Positions 24,117-33,446 of a DNA stretch of 64,000 nt are shown piece by piece; the stretch's first letter is position 1; the number at the start of each line of letters is the position of its first letter. This DNA is from Lysobacter sp. BMK333-48F3 (lineage in GTDB: Bacteria > Pseudomonadota > Gammaproteobacteria > Xanthomonadales > Xanthomonadaceae). The stretch covers positions 3,472,501-3,536,500 of the forward strand of contig NZ_JAIHOO010000001.1 of NCBI RefSeq assembly GCF_019733395.1, in the 5' to 3' direction. The notes beneath the pieces were generated by a model that saw only the letters and a list, made by a program, of their open reading frames with translations, had not been told where the DNA came from and ran no database searches. The translations under genes were made by a program, and so were the position numbers.

Positions 24117-26612
24117 ATGCCCCTGACCCGACGCGATTTCATCCGCACCAGCGCGATCGCCACCGCGGCCGCCGCGGCCGGCATTCCATTGTCCGGCGGC
24201 GGCAGCAACCTGATCACCGAGGGCGAGCTGACCGGGCTGAAGTGGAGCAAGGCGCCGTGCCGGTTCTGCGGCACCGGCTGCGGGGTCAACGTGGCGGTGA
24301 AGTCGGGCCGGGTGGTGGCCACCCACGGCGACGTGCATGCCGAGGTCAACCGCGGCCTGAACTGCGTCAAGGGCTATTTCCTGTCCAAGGTGCTGTACGG
24401 CAGCGACCGCCTGACCCGGCCGCTGCTGCGCAAGAAGAACGGCGCCTACGCCAAGGACGGCGAGTTCGAACCGGTCGACTGGGACGAGGCCTTCGACGTG
24501 ATGGCGGCGCAGTTCAAGCGCGTACTCAAGGAGAAAGGCCCGGGCGCGGTCGGCATGTTCGGCTCGGGACAGTGGACGATCTTCGAGGGCTACGCCGCCA
24601 ACAAGCTGTGGAAGGCCGGCTTCCGCAGCAATCACCTTGACCCCAATGCGCGCCACTGCATGGCCTCTGCGGTGATGGGCTTCATGCGCACCTTCGGCAT
24701 GGACGAGCCGATGGGCTGCTACGACGACATCGAAGCCGCCGACGCCTTCGTGCTGTGGGGCTCGAACATGGCCGAGATGCACCCGATCCTGTGGACCCGG
24801 GTCGCCGACCGGCGCCTGTCGCACCCGCAGGTCAAAGTCGCGGTGCTGTCGACCTTCGAGCACCGCAGCTTCGAGCTGGCCGACATCCCGATCGTGTTCA
24901 AGCCGCAGACCGATCTGGTGATCCTCAACTACATCGCCAACCACATCATCCGCAGCGGCCGGGTCGACCGCGTCTTCGTCGACAAGCACACCCGCTTCCG
25001 CCGCGGCAACGACGACATCGGCTACGGCCTGCGCCCCGAGCACCCGCTGGAGCGCCGGGCCAAGCATGCCGGCGACCCCAACGGCGGCCAGGACATCGAC
25101 TTCGCCGCGTTCGCCGCCTTCGTCGCGCCGTACACGCTGGAAAAGACGGTAGAGATGACCGGGGTGGAGCGCGGCTGGCTGGAGCAACTGGCCGAGCTCT
25201 ACGCCGACCCCAAGCGCAAGGTGACCTCGTTCTGGACCATGGGCTTCAACCAGCACACCCGCGGGGTGTGGGCCAACAACATGGTCTACAACCTGCACCT
25301 GCTGACCGGCAAGATCGCCACCCCGGGCAACAGCCCGTTCTCGCTGACCGGCCAGCCCTCGGCCTGCGGCACCGCGCGCGAGGTCGGCACCTTCAGCCAC
25401 CGCCTGCCGGCGGACATGGTGGTGACCAACCCCGAGCACCGGCGCCATGCCGAGGAGATCTGGAACATCCCCCACGGGATCATCCACGACAAACCCGGCT
25501 ACCACGCGGTCGAGCAGAACCGCGCGCTGCGCGACGGCAAGCTCAACGCCTACTGGGTGATGGTCAACAACAACATGCAGGCGGCCGCGAACCTGATGCA
25601 GGAGACCCTGCCGGGCTATCGCAACCCGGCCAACTTCATCGTCGTCTCCGACGCTTATCCCACCGTGACCGCGCAGGCCGCCGACCTGATCCTGCCAGCG
25701 GCGATGTGGGTGGAGAAGGAGGGCGCCTACGGCAATGCCGAGCGCCGCACCCAGTTCTGGCATCAACTGGTCAAGGCGCCGGGGCAGGCCAGATCCGACC
25801 TGTGGCAGTTGATGGAGTTCTCCAAGCGCTTCACCACCGAGGAATGCTGGCCGGCCGAACTGCTGGCGGCCAACCCGCAGTTCAAGGGCAAGACTCTGTA
25901 CGAGGTACTGTTCCGCAACGGCAACGTAGACCGCTATCCGCTGTCCGACATCGAGGCCGGCTACGACAACGACGAGTCGGCCGCGTTCGGCTACTACGTG
26001 CACAAGGGCCTGTTCGAGGAATACGCCGCCTTCGGCCGCGGCCACGGCCACGACCTGGCGCCGTTCGACGACTACCACCGCGCGCGCGGCCTGCGCTGGC
26101 CGGTGGTCGCCGGCAAGGAAACGCGCTGGCGCTATCGCGAGGGCGCCGACCCCTACGTCAAGCCCGGCCGCGGCTTCGAGTTCTACGGCAACCCCGACGG
26201 CCGCGCGGTGATCTGGGCCTTGCCCTACGAACCGCCGGCCGAGTCGCCGGACCAGGAGTTCGACCTGTGGCTGGTCACCGGCCGGGTGCTGGAGCATTGG
26301 CATTCGGGCTCGATGACCATGCGCGTGCCCGAGCTGTACCGTAGCTTCCCGGCCGCGGTGGTGTTCATGAACCCCGACGACGCCAAGGCGCGCGGGCTCA
26401 AGCGCGGCGACCCGGTGCGGGTGGCCTCGCGGCGCGGCGAGATGTTGTCGCGGCTGGAGACGCGCGGGCGCAACCGGATGCCGCGCGGTGTGATCTTCGT
26501 GCCCTGGTTCGACGCCGGCCAGTTGATCAACAAGGTCACCCTGGACGCGACCGATCCGATCTCCAAGCAGACCGACTACAAGAAGTGCGCGGTCAAGGTC
26601 CAGGCGGCGTAG
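24117..26612 (+). CDS. napA: Periplasmic nitrate reductase catalytic subunit
   Basis: 831 residues. Reduces nitrate to nitrite in the periplasm with a bis-MGD molybdenum centre. Tat signal [16 protein letters not shown] (5-20). The [4Fe-4S] ligands are C48, C51, C55 and C83, with the electron-relay lysine K85 next to C83. The molybdenum ligand is C181 in ARHCMASAV. The C-terminal MopB domain includes [16 protein letters not shown]. All key residues are intact and the length is normal (E. coli 828). It receives electrons from NapB/NapC encoded downstream. Confidence 0.97.
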   Translation: MPLTRRDFIRTSAIATAAAAAGIPLSGGGSNLITEGELTGLKWSKAPCRFCGTGCGVNVAVKSGRVVATHGDVHAEVNRGLNCVKGYFLSKVLYGSDRLTRPLLRKKNGAYAKDGEFEPVDWDEAFDVMAAQFKRVLKEKGPGAVGMFGSGQWTIFEGYAANKLWKAGFRSNHLDPNARHCMASAVMGFMRTFGMDEPMGCYDDIEAADAFVLWGSNMAEMHPILWTRVADRRLSHPQVKVAVLSTFEHRSFELADIPIVFKPQTDLVILNYIANHIIRSGRVDRVFVDKHTRFRRGNDDIGYGLRPEHPLERRAKHAGDPNGGQDIDFAAFAAFVAPYTLEKTVEMTGVERGWLEQLAELYADPKRKVTSFWTMGFNQHTRGVWANNMVYNLHLLTGKIATPGNSPFSLTGQPSACGTAREVGTFSHRLPADMVVTNPEHRRHAEEIWNIPHGIIHDKPGYHAVEQNRALRDGKLNAYWVMVNNNMQAAANLMQETLPGYRNPANFIVVSDAYPTVTAQAADLILPAAMWVEKEGAYGNAERRTQFWHQLVKAPGQARSDLWQLMEFSKRFTTEECWPAELLAANPQFKGKTLYEVLFRNGNVDRYPLSDIEAGYDNDESAAFGYYVHKGLFEEYAAFGRGHGHDLAPFDDYHRARGLRWPVVAGKETRWRYREGADPYVKPGRGFEFYGNPDGRAVIWALPYEPPAESPDQEFDLWLVTGRVLEHWHSGSMTMRVPELYRSFPAAVVFMNPDDAKARGLKRGDPVRVASRRGEMLSRLETRGRNRMPRGVIFVPWFDAGQLINKVTLDATDPISKQTDYKKCAVKVQAA

Positions 26613-26622
26613 GGAGGCGGCG

Positions 26623-27177
26623 ATGCGCAACAAGACCCTGTTGATCGCGACGGCGATGGCGCTGGCCCTGGCGGCGATGGCGTTCTCCGCTGGCTGGTTG
26701 TTCGGATCGGGCGAGAAGCCGCGCCCCTCGGCGCCTCCGCCGGCCTTGCCGGTGGCCGCGGCGGCCGACGATCTCGGCCCGGCCGGCATGCAGCTCGATG
26801 CGATCCGGCGCGGCGTGCCGATCGGCCGCGAGGCCGTGCCGCCGCCGCTGGCCCGGGTCGAGAACGCCGACCTCAAGCGGGTGCGCGCCTATCCGATGCA
26901 GCCGCCGACCATCCCGCACACCATCGACGGCTACCAGGTCGACAAGAACAGCAACCGCTGCATGCTCTGCCATGCGCGAGTCAACGCCGCCACCTTCCAG
27001 GCGCCGCCGGTCAGCGTCACCCACTACATGGACCGCGACGATCAGTTCCTGGCGGCGGTGTCGCCGCGGCGCTATTTCTGCAATCAGTGCCACGTGGTCC
27101 AGACCGACGCCAAGCCGCTGGTGGGCAACGCGTTCGAGGACGTCGACAGCCTGCTGCATCCGCCGGCGAAGGACTAG
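26623..27177 (+). CDS. napB: Periplasmic nitrate reductase dihaem cytochrome c subunit
   Basis: 184 residues. A signal peptide or anchor (LLIATAMALALAAMAFSAGW) and two c-haem sites, CMLCH (113-117) and CNQCH (153-157). NapB passes electrons from NapC to NapA. Distal haem histidines are expected in IPHTIDGYQ and VSVTHYMD. A Pro/Ala-rich spacer (31-50) follows the signal. GGAGG precedes the start. 10 bp after napA, 3 bp before napC. Confidence 0.95.
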   Translation: MRNKTLLIATAMALALAAMAFSAGWLFGSGEKPRPSAPPPALPVAAAADDLGPAGMQLDAIRRGVPIGREAVPPPLARVENADLKRVRAYPMQPPTIPHTIDGYQVDKNSNRCMLCHARVNAATFQAPPVSVTHYMDRDDQFLAAVSPRRYFCNQCHVVQTDAKPLVGNAFEDVDSLLHPPAKD

Positions 27178-27180
27178 ACC

Positions 27181-27780
27181 ATGTGGATCCGAGGCAAGGC
27201 GATCCTGTTGTCCCTGTGGCGCACGCTGCGTGCGCCGAGCGTGCACTACAGCCTGGGCTTTCTGACTGTGGCCGGCTTCCTCGCCGGCATCGTGTTCTGG
27301 GGCGGCTTCAACACCGCGCTGGAAGCGACCAATACCGAACAGTTCTGCACCGGTTGCCACGAGATGCGCGACAACGTGTTCGAGGAGCTCAAGGGCACGA
27401 TCCACTACAGCAACCGCTCCGGCGTGCGCGCCACTTGTCCGGACTGCCACGTGCCGCACGACTGGACCGACAAGATCGCGCGCAAGATGCAGGCCTCCAA
27501 GGAGGTCTGGGGCAAGCTGTTCGGCAGCATCGACACCCGCGAGAAGTTCCTCGACCACCGCCTGCAACTGGCGATGCACGAGTGGACCCGGCTCAAGGCC
27601 AACGACTCGCTGGAATGCCGCAACTGCCACGACTACGACTCGATGGACCTGACCCGGCAGGGCTCGCGCGCGGCGCAGATCCACAAGCGCTGGCTGGGCA
27701 CGCGCGAGAAGACCTGCATCGATTGCCACAAGGGCATCGCCCATCGCCTGCCGGACATGACCGGGGTGCCGCAGGGCTAG
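27181..27780 (+). CDS. napC: NapC/NirT-family tetrahaem quinol dehydrogenase
   Basis: 199 residues. Membrane-anchored cytochrome that oxidises quinol and feeds NapB. One N-terminal helix (about 24-45) and four c-haem motifs: CTGCH (56-60), CPDCH (86-90), CRNCH (146-150) and CIDCH (179-183). Last gene of napEFDABC. napG and napH are absent, so this is the simple NapC-dependent route. The gene is convergent with a lipoprotein gene 64 bp away. Confidence 0.96.
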   Translation: MWIRGKAILLSLWRTLRAPSVHYSLGFLTVAGFLAGIVFWGGFNTALEATNTEQFCTGCHEMRDNVFEELKGTIHYSNRSGVRATCPDCHVPHDWTDKIARKMQASKEVWGKLFGSIDTREKFLDHRLQLAMHEWTRLKANDSLECRNCHDYDSMDLTRQGSRAAQIHKRWLGTREKTCIDCHKGIAHRLPDMTGVPQG

Positions 27781-27844
27781 GGCGGGGCGGCCGGCGCCGG
27801 CCGGGCGCGGCCGCGCGAGCCGGATCCCGGCGTGATCCGGCCGA

Positions 27845-28762
27845 TCATTTCCGGGCGCGTTCCGGGTCGATCGATTCGTATTCCATCATGATCTGTTGGG
27901 TCTTCGCGTCGATGCCGCGGTAGCGCACCGCGATTTCGGTCGGGAGCAGGCGCGGGCCGCTCAAGGTGCAACGCGCGCTGGCGCCGGCCATGGCTTGCAG
28001 CGCGCCGGAGCAGTCGACCCGGGCGCCTTTCAGCTGCGACGGCGGCAGCTCCCGGTTGGCCCGCAACAGTCCGTCGAGGCTGGCGGCGAGCCGCTCCGGC
28101 GACACGTCCTGGGCGATGGTGTATTTGGTGAACAAGGCGGTGACGAAGCCGCCGGACACGCCCTCCAGGGTGGCGGTGAAATCGTTGCGCCGGCCGTCGG
28201 GCAAGACCGCTCGGCACCGCAGGGATTGGCCGGGGAGGCCGGACAGATCGGCCGGGCACTGCGCGGAGCGGATCGGCTGAGCGTTCGGGTGGCGGGCCAA
28301 TAGCTCGACCGCGCGCGCCTCCACGCTGGCCCGCGCGACCGTCAAGCGCGCCGGCCGGACCTGCAGCGTCGGGCCGGCGGCGCCGATCGATCGCACCTGC
28401 ACGTCGTAAAGGCGGGCGTGGTCGCCGGGCAGCCCGGTCGCGCACTGGGTCGCGGCGCCGATCCGCGACGGCAGCGGCTGGATGCAGGCGACGGCGCCGT
28501 CGACCGCGATACCGTCGGCCGCAAGCGCACGGCGTACGCGCTCGCTCAATTCGATCGCGGCCTGGTGCCTGTCCCGGCCGATATCGCGGCAACCCGCCGC
28601 GCCTAGGGCGACGGCCGCCAGCAACAACGCTGGCAGCGCCTTGCCCGGAGTCCAGGCCAGGCCGGCATGCGGCAGTGCCGACGGAGCGGGCCAAGCGAGG
28701 TGAGCGGTGCGACGGGCGAATCGGTCCATGGTTCGCGGGGCGGTGGCGAAAGCGGCCATCAT
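27845..28762 (-). CDS. Putative lipoprotein with three DUF4333-like cysteine-pair repeats
   Basis: 305 residues from the chosen ATG. A hydrophobic stretch ending ALGAAGC58 has a good lipobox, but 40 residues precede it, so the true start may be later. The mature part has three repeats, each with a cysteine, Leu about five residues later, Gly, and a second cysteine exactly 14 residues after the first: C93/C107, C169/C183, C251/C265. The middle one (CPADLSGLPGQSLRC, then FTATLEGVSGG) matches the DUF4333 pattern known mainly from actinobacterial lipoproteins. It is divergent from a two-component system, which may regulate it. Function unknown. Confidence 0.7.
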   Translation of the reverse strand: MMAAFATAPRTMDRFARRTAHLAWPAPSALPHAGLAWTPGKALPALLLAAVALGAAGCRDIGRDRHQAAIELSERVRRALAADGIAVDGAVACIQPLPSRIGAATQCATGLPGDHARLYDVQVRSIGAAGPTLQVRPARLTVARASVEARAVELLARHPNAQPIRSAQCPADLSGLPGQSLRCRAVLPDGRRNDFTATLEGVSGGFVTALFTKYTIAQDVSPERLAASLDGLLRANRELPPSQLKGARVDCSGALQAMAGASARCTLSGPRLLPTEIAVRYRGIDAKTQQIMMEYESIDPERARK

Positions 28763-28867
28763 GCCTGACCCTGTTCCGGATCCGGCGCGAGCCCGGCCGC
28801 GCGCGCAGCGCGTCGACCGTGCCGCGATCCGTCTTCCGGCGCCGCGCCGATGCGGTAGCCTTCGCCC

Positions 28868-29563
28868 ATGCGCATTCTCGTCGTCGAAGATCAGTCCGAC
28901 CTGCGGCAGGCGGTGGCCAAGCGGATCCGCGCGCTCGGCCATGCCGCCGACGAGGCCGAGGACGGCGCCAGCGCCGAGTCCTTCGTCCGCAGTTATGTCT
29001 ACGACGCGCTGATCCTGGACCGCCTGTTGCCCGACGGCGACGCCATCGTCCTGCTGCGGCGCTGGCGCGGCGAGGGTCTGGCCGCGCCGGCGCTGTTCCT
29101 GACCGCCTGCGATCAGGTCGACGACCGCATCGAAGGCCTGGCCAGCGGCGCCGACGACTATCTGGTCAAGCCGTTCTCGATGGACGAGCTGATGGCGCGG
29201 ATCGCCGCGATCGCCCGCCGCGGCGGCTCGATCCGGCCCACCAGGCTGCGGGTCGGCGATCTGGAGATCGACCTGGGCCGGCGCGAAGTGCACCGGCGCG
29301 GGGTGCTGTTGCCGCTGCGGCCGAAGGAGTTCGCGGTGCTGCAGCTGCTGGCCGAACGCGCCGGCCGGGTGGTGTCGCGCAGCGAGCTGATCGCCGGCTG
29401 CTGGGGCGAGGACCACGAGCCGGCCTCGAACGCCGAAGAAGTGGTGGTGGCCGCGTTGCGGCGCAAGCTCGGCGATCCCTCGCCGCTGCGCACGGTGCGC
29501 GGCGCCGGCTATCTGCTCGAAGACGGCCTGCTCGAAGACGGCGATGGCCCCCAGGCCCCGTGA
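28868..29563 (+). CDS. OmpR-family response regulator
   Basis: 231 residues. Receiver domain (1-115) with the acidic pocket VVED, phosphoacceptor D51 in LILDRLLPDGD, T/A at LTACD and K in YLVKPFS. A winged-helix DNA-binding domain follows (about 128-222: LRPKEFAVLQLLAERAGRVV, then VRGAGYLL). Its stop lies 20 bp inside the histidine kinase gene, so the pair is co-translated. The signal is unknown; divergent from a lipoprotein gene that may be a target. Confidence 0.93.
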   Translation: MRILVVEDQSDLRQAVAKRIRALGHAADEAEDGASAESFVRSYVYDALILDRLLPDGDAIVLLRRWRGEGLAAPALFLTACDQVDDRIEGLASGADDYLVKPFSMDELMARIAAIARRGGSIRPTRLRVGDLEIDLGRREVHRRGVLLPLRPKEFAVLQLLAERAGRVVSRSELIAGCWGEDHEPASNAEEVVVAALRRKLGDPSPLRTVRGAGYLLEDGLLEDGDGPQAP

Positions 29564-30785
29564 TCGCCGGCTGCGCCGGCTGCATCTGCGCCTGACCCTG
29601 GGCTGGGCCGGCGCTTGGCTGCTGTGCGTGGCGGCGCTGTGCGCGCTGGCGATCGCCACCCATGCCCGGCTGAGCCGGCTGGATTTCGAATCGGCGATGC
29701 AATTGCGCGCCAGCGCGGTGTACGGCCTGACCTGGTTCGACGAACGCGGCGCGTTCCACGACGAGTTGCTGCGCCGCGAGCCGGGCGTGCTCGACGAGGC
29801 CGTCGACATCTGGGTGATCGCGCCCGGCACGCCGCCGCGGGTGCTGCTGGCGCCGCCGCGGCCGCGCTTCGACCTGCAGGCGCGCTTCGCCCGGGTCGAT
29901 GCCTGGGTCGCGGGAGCGCAGGATTTCGCCGAAGAAGGCCGCGACGGCCGCGGCCGCGCCTACCGGTTGCAGGCCCGGGTCACCTACGACGACCAGGACC
30001 GGCCGCGCGCGCTGATCCTGGTGGTCGCCGACCCGGCCCTGCGCGACGCCGCGCAGGCGGCCTTCGTCCGCAACACCTTGCTGATCGTCGCCGCGCTGGC
30101 GGCGCTCGGCCTGCTGCTCGGCAACCTCTTGGCGCGGCGCGCGTTGCGCCCGGTGGTGCAGTCGTTCGAGATGCAGGAGCGCTTCATCGCCTCGGCCGCG
30201 CACGAGCTGCGCGCGCCGGTGGCCAATCTGCGCGCGCTGTGCGAATCCGCCGCGGCCGGCGACGACAGCCCGCAGCGCGCCCTCGATCGGGTCGGCGACA
30301 TCGCCTTGCAGGCCTCCGGTCTGGTCGACAAACTGCTGTTGCTGGCGCGGCTGGATTCGGGCGGCGCGCCGCTGCAGAAGCAATCGCTGCGCCTGGACCT
30401 GCTGGCGGAAGCGGCGCTGCCGGACGACGGTTCGGTCGCGCTGGAGGCGCGCGAATCGGTGGTCCAGGCCGATCCGGTGCTGCTGCAGTCGGCGTTGCGC
30501 AACCTGGTCGAGAACGCGCTCGCCCACGGCCGCCGCGACGGAGCGCCCGCCGCGGTCAGGGTGACGGTGGGCGCGGGCTGGGTCACGGTCGAAGACGACG
30601 GCCCCGGGTTCCCCGAGAGCTTGCGCCAACGCCTGGCGCAACCCTTCGTCGCCAGCGCCGGCAGCCGCGGCGCCGGCCTGGGCCTGTCGATCGTGCGCCA
30701 CATCGCGCAGCTGCACGGCGGCTCCCTGAGCCTGGAAAACCGCGAATCCGGCGGCGCCCGCGCAGTGCTGCGCCTGCCGGACTGA
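29544..30785 (+). CDS. Sensor histidine kinase (EnvZ/QseC-like architecture)
   Basis: 413 residues. Two membrane helices (about 20-40 and 177-197) flank a periplasmic sensor region of about 135 residues. The HisKA domain has H220 in FIASAAHELRAPVANL; the HATPase domain shows LRNLVENALAHG (N box), VEDDGPGFP (G1) and GAGLGLSIVRHIAQLHGG (G2). No HAMP domain is obvious. Cognate partner of the response regulator whose gene it overlaps. Similar in layout to QseC/TctE-type kinases. Confidence 0.92.
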   Translation: MAPRPRDRRLRRLHLRLTLGWAGAWLLCVAALCALAIATHARLSRLDFESAMQLRASAVYGLTWFDERGAFHDELLRREPGVLDEAVDIWVIAPGTPPRVLLAPPRPRFDLQARFARVDAWVAGAQDFAEEGRDGRGRAYRLQARVTYDDQDRPRALILVVADPALRDAAQAAFVRNTLLIVAALAALGLLLGNLLARRALRPVVQSFEMQERFIASAAHELRAPVANLRALCESAAAGDDSPQRALDRVGDIALQASGLVDKLLLLARLDSGGAPLQKQSLRLDLLAEAALPDDGSVALEARESVVQADPVLLQSALRNLVENALAHGRRDGAPAAVRVTVGAGWVTVEDDGPGFPESLRQRLAQPFVASAGSRGAGLGLSIVRHIAQLHGGSLSLENRESGGARAVLRLPD

Positions 30786-30934
30786 GCGTCTCAGCCAATT
30801 CTCAGGTTGGCCGCGTAGCTTGCCGCGTCGAAGGTTCCGCAGGGACCGGATCGAGCGGCGCCCGGCGCCCGCTCCGTCCTCCCGGCCTTCGCCGCCGCGC
30901 GGCGCCCCGCGCCATCGAACGAGAGTCCGATCCC

Positions 30935-32071
30935 ATGCAGACCGCTACCTCCCCCCGCGCAGGCCGCCTGCGCACCGCGCTGGCCGGCGCCTTGCTGTCG
31001 GCGCTGGCCCTGACCGGCAGCGCCGCCGCGGCCCAGGCCGGCTCGGGCTACCTGCCCGACGAAACCGCCCGCCACGACGCCACCTGGCTGCAATGGCCGC
31101 ACCGCTACACCTACGGCAGCGCTTACCGCGACCGCCTGGAGCCGACCTGGATCGCGATGACCCGCGCCCTGGTGCAGAGCGAGAAGGTGCGCATCGTGGT
31201 CTACGACGCCGCGGAACAGGCGCGGGTGCGCGGCAAGCTGAGCGCGGCCGGCGTGTCGCTGGCCCGGGTCGAGTTCCTGATCTGGCCGACCGACGACGTG
31301 TGGGCGCGCGACAACGGCCCGATCTTCGTCTACGGCGCCAACGACGAGCTCAAGATCGCCGACTGGGGCTTCAACGGCTGGGGCGAGGACGCGCCGTACC
31401 GCAAGGACGCCGCCTTGCGCGGCGCGGTGGCGGCCGAACTCGGCATCGAGCGGGTCGACCTGAGCGATTACATCGTCGAAGGCGGCGCGGTCGAAGTCGA
31501 CGGCCGCGGCGTGCTGATGGCCACGCGCAGCTCGATCCTGGAACCGATGCGCAACCCCGGCGTGAGCCAGAGCGAACTGGAGACCGCGCTCGCCGCCCAG
31601 CTCGGCGTGGCCAAGTTCATCTGGCTGGACGGCGGCCCCGGCGGCAAGGACGACATCACCGACATGCACATCGACGGCTTCGCCCGATTCGGCACGCCCG
31701 ACACCATCGTCACCATGAGCCGCGCCGACCTGCGCTATTGGGGCCTGTCCTCGACCGACATCGAGCGCCTGCGCGCGGCGCGCGACCTGGACGAGCAGCC
31801 GTACCGCTTCGTCGAGCTGCCGCTGACCGCGCGCGACGTGGTCACCGACTACGGCTACAACATCCGCTTCAAGGGTTCCTACGTGAATTACTACGTCGCC
31901 AACACCGTGGTGCTGGTGCCGGAATACAAGGATCCCAACGACGCCGCGGCCAAGGCGATCCTGCAGCGCCTGTACCCGGACCGCAAGGTGATCGGCATCG
32001 ACGTGCGCAACCTGTACCGCAACGGCGGCATGGTGCATTGCGTGACCCAGCAGCAGCCGGCGGCGCTGTAA
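30935..32071 (+). CDS. Exported agmatine deiminase / peptidyl-arginine deiminase family protein
   Basis: 378 residues. The fold is the guanidine-modifying PPAD/agmatine-deiminase family, which hydrolyses agmatine (or peptidyl-arginine) to the carbamoyl product plus ammonia. Visible motifs: WLQWPH, PTDDVWARDNGPIF, VEGGAVEVDGRG, DITDMHIDGFARF and the catalytic cysteine C369 in GGMVHCVTQQQP. Unlike usual cytoplasmic AguA, it starts with a signal peptide (RTALAGALLSALALTGSAAA), so it should act outside the cytoplasm. Exported members of this family include bacterial peptidylarginine deiminases. No aguB neighbour. The ATG was chosen because it begins the signal peptide. Confidence 0.85.
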   Translation: MQTATSPRAGRLRTALAGALLSALALTGSAAAAQAGSGYLPDETARHDATWLQWPHRYTYGSAYRDRLEPTWIAMTRALVQSEKVRIVVYDAAEQARVRGKLSAAGVSLARVEFLIWPTDDVWARDNGPIFVYGANDELKIADWGFNGWGEDAPYRKDAALRGAVAAELGIERVDLSDYIVEGGAVEVDGRGVLMATRSSILEPMRNPGVSQSELETALAAQLGVAKFIWLDGGPGGKDDITDMHIDGFARFGTPDTIVTMSRADLRYWGLSSTDIERLRAARDLDEQPYRFVELPLTARDVVTDYGYNIRFKGSYVNYYVANTVVLVPEYKDPNDAAAKAILQRLYPDRKVIGIDVRNLYRNGGMVHCVTQQQPAAL

Positions 32072-32086
32072 ATCCGGTCTTGCGCC

Positions 32087-32120
32087 CGCGATGCCCCGGA
32101 CTCGGGTTCGGGGCATCGCG
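32087..32120 (+). terminator. Strong hairpin after the deiminase gene
   Basis: A 12-bp perfect stem (CGCGATGCCCCG / CGGGGCATCGCG) with a 10-nt loop, 16 bp after the stop codon. There is no proper T-run (CATTCG follows), so termination is likely but not certain. Confidence 0.6.
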
Positions 32121-32283
32121 CATTCGCGACACCGGGGCAGGGCACAGCACGGAGCGGGCGGCGGCCGCAGACGATGAACGCCGCCGCGCGTCCGCCCGAT
32201 CGCCAGCGGCATTCGTCCCGCGCTGCTTGACGCTGCGCGCGGGCGCTCCGACCCTGTCCGCAGATCATGCGGTGGAGCGAGCC

Positions 32284-32868
32284 TTGAACATCATGCGTTG
32301 TCTGCTGGCGGCGCTGCTGCTCCCCGACGCGGCATCCGCGCAACAGGTCGTCGGCGATTACGTCTATACCTGCCCGACCGGGCTGCAGTGGAACGACCCG
32401 CGCTGCCTGCGCGAGCCGGTCCAGGGCGATCGGGGCGATGCAGTACGACCACCCGCACACGCCCCCGGCGCCTCGTTCGGTCCCGTCGCCGCGAACACGG
32501 CGTACTGGGCGTTGGCGATGGGGATCGGCTCGGACGGGCGCTCCGGCTACGCCCTCGGCGCCGATCCCGTTTCTGCGCAGGCCGCCGACAGGATCGTCCT
32601 GCGCCGCTGCCGATCCGCCGGCATCGGCGAATGCCGCATCGTTCATCGCTACGCCACGGGTGTATTCGCGATCGCCCAGGCCGCGGACGGCGGTTTCGTC
32701 CATGGTGTTTATCCTTACCCGTCGCTGACTTCGCAGTTCAAGCAGCGCAAGCCGGCGGAAAAAGCGGCCGGCGCCGCCGTGGTCGAGGCCTGCTCGGAGC
32801 AGACCGGAACGCGTTGCAGGCTGTTGCAAATCGTGCCGAGCAACGACTGGGTCGGCTACGACGAATGA
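32284..32868 (+). CDS. Secreted DUF4189-type protein
   Basis: 194 residues from a TTG start that has GGAG six bases upstream; an ATG three codons later is possible. Signal peptide MRCLLAALLLPDAASA. The mature part contains YWALAMGIGSDGRSGYALG, ADRIVLRRCRSAGIGECRIV and YATGVFAIAQAADG: the GxSxxxxxxxxAxxxALxxC pattern of DUF4189, common in Xanthomonadaceae as small secreted proteins of unknown role. Six cysteines suggest disulphides. It stands alone, with a convergent lipoprotein gene downstream. Confidence 0.75.
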   Translation: MNIMRCLLAALLLPDAASAQQVVGDYVYTCPTGLQWNDPRCLREPVQGDRGDAVRPPAHAPGASFGPVAANTAYWALAMGIGSDGRSGYALGADPVSAQAADRIVLRRCRSAGIGECRIVHRYATGVFAIAQAADGGFVHGVYPYPSLTSQFKQRKPAEKAAGAAVVEACSEQTGTRCRLLQIVPSNDWVGYDE

Positions 32869-32919
32869 ACCCGCCGCCCGGGCCCGCTTCGCGGTCGCAA
32901 GCCGAAGGCCCGGTGCGCG

Positions 32920-33330
32920 TCAACGACGGTTGTCGGAATCCGCATGGGGGCCATCCGGCGCCGCGGAGATGTCCAGGACATAGGCGACGCTGCCGGCGCG
33001 CCCGGAGGTCATGGTGCCGAACTCCGTCGCGGACACGGCGAAGCGGTAGCGTCCCGGCCGCACCGGCTCGCCTTCGATCCGGGCGCAGTCCTCGCCGCGG
33101 GCGTGCTCCAGCCGCAGCCCGTCGGGCAACTCGCCCGAGTCGATCTCGAACGCGGCGATCGGATTGCCGGGGTTGGAAACGCAGAGGGATTGGGCGTAGG
33201 GCGTCCGCACCGAGCCGGAGGGTAGGGCGTCGGGTTGCAGGCGCAACTCGCGGCTGCAGCCGGACGCGCCGGCCATCGCCGCGCACGTCGCGAGCGCAAG
33301 CCAGAGCGCATCGGTCTTGACCTTGAGCAT
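32920..33330 (-). CDS. Small lipoprotein with one putative Ig-like (He_PIG) domain
   Basis: 136 residues. The signal LALATCAAMAGASGC has a lipobox with the lipidated cysteine at residue 25. The mature part reads as a single immunoglobulin-like repeat: LPSGSVRTPYAQSL, then FEIDSGELPDGLRLE, a cysteine, IEGEPVRPGRYRFAVSATE. That is the 'putative Ig' pattern (LPxGxxGxxYxxxL ... SGxLPxGLxL ... GxPxxxGxYxFxV) usually seen in large adhesins; here it stands alone. AAAGG precedes the ATG. Divergent from a Sel1-repeat gene. Confidence 0.75.
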   Translation of the reverse strand: MLKVKTDALWLALATCAAMAGASGCSRELRLQPDALPSGSVRTPYAQSLCVSNPGNPIAAFEIDSGELPDGLRLEHARGEDCARIEGEPVRPGRYRFAVSATEFGTMTSGRAGSVAYVLDISAAPDGPHADSDNRR

Positions 33331-33446
33331 GGGGCCTTTGCATGATCGATCGCATTCGATCTTAGCCCCTACTCGGTTCCGATAGCGGCGGACGGACGCG
33401 CCGCTCGAAGGCGGCGCGGTTGGCCTATCGCAGGGAGGGGAAGGCT

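Noticed and set aside
23622..26876. 1084-codon antisense frame over napFDA
   Set aside because: Same antisense effect; napA, napD and napF motifs are all on the plus strand.
27787..27840. GGCCGGCGCCGGCC-like palindrome after napC as terminator
   Set aside because: High-GC self-complementary text without a T-run; not enough to call.
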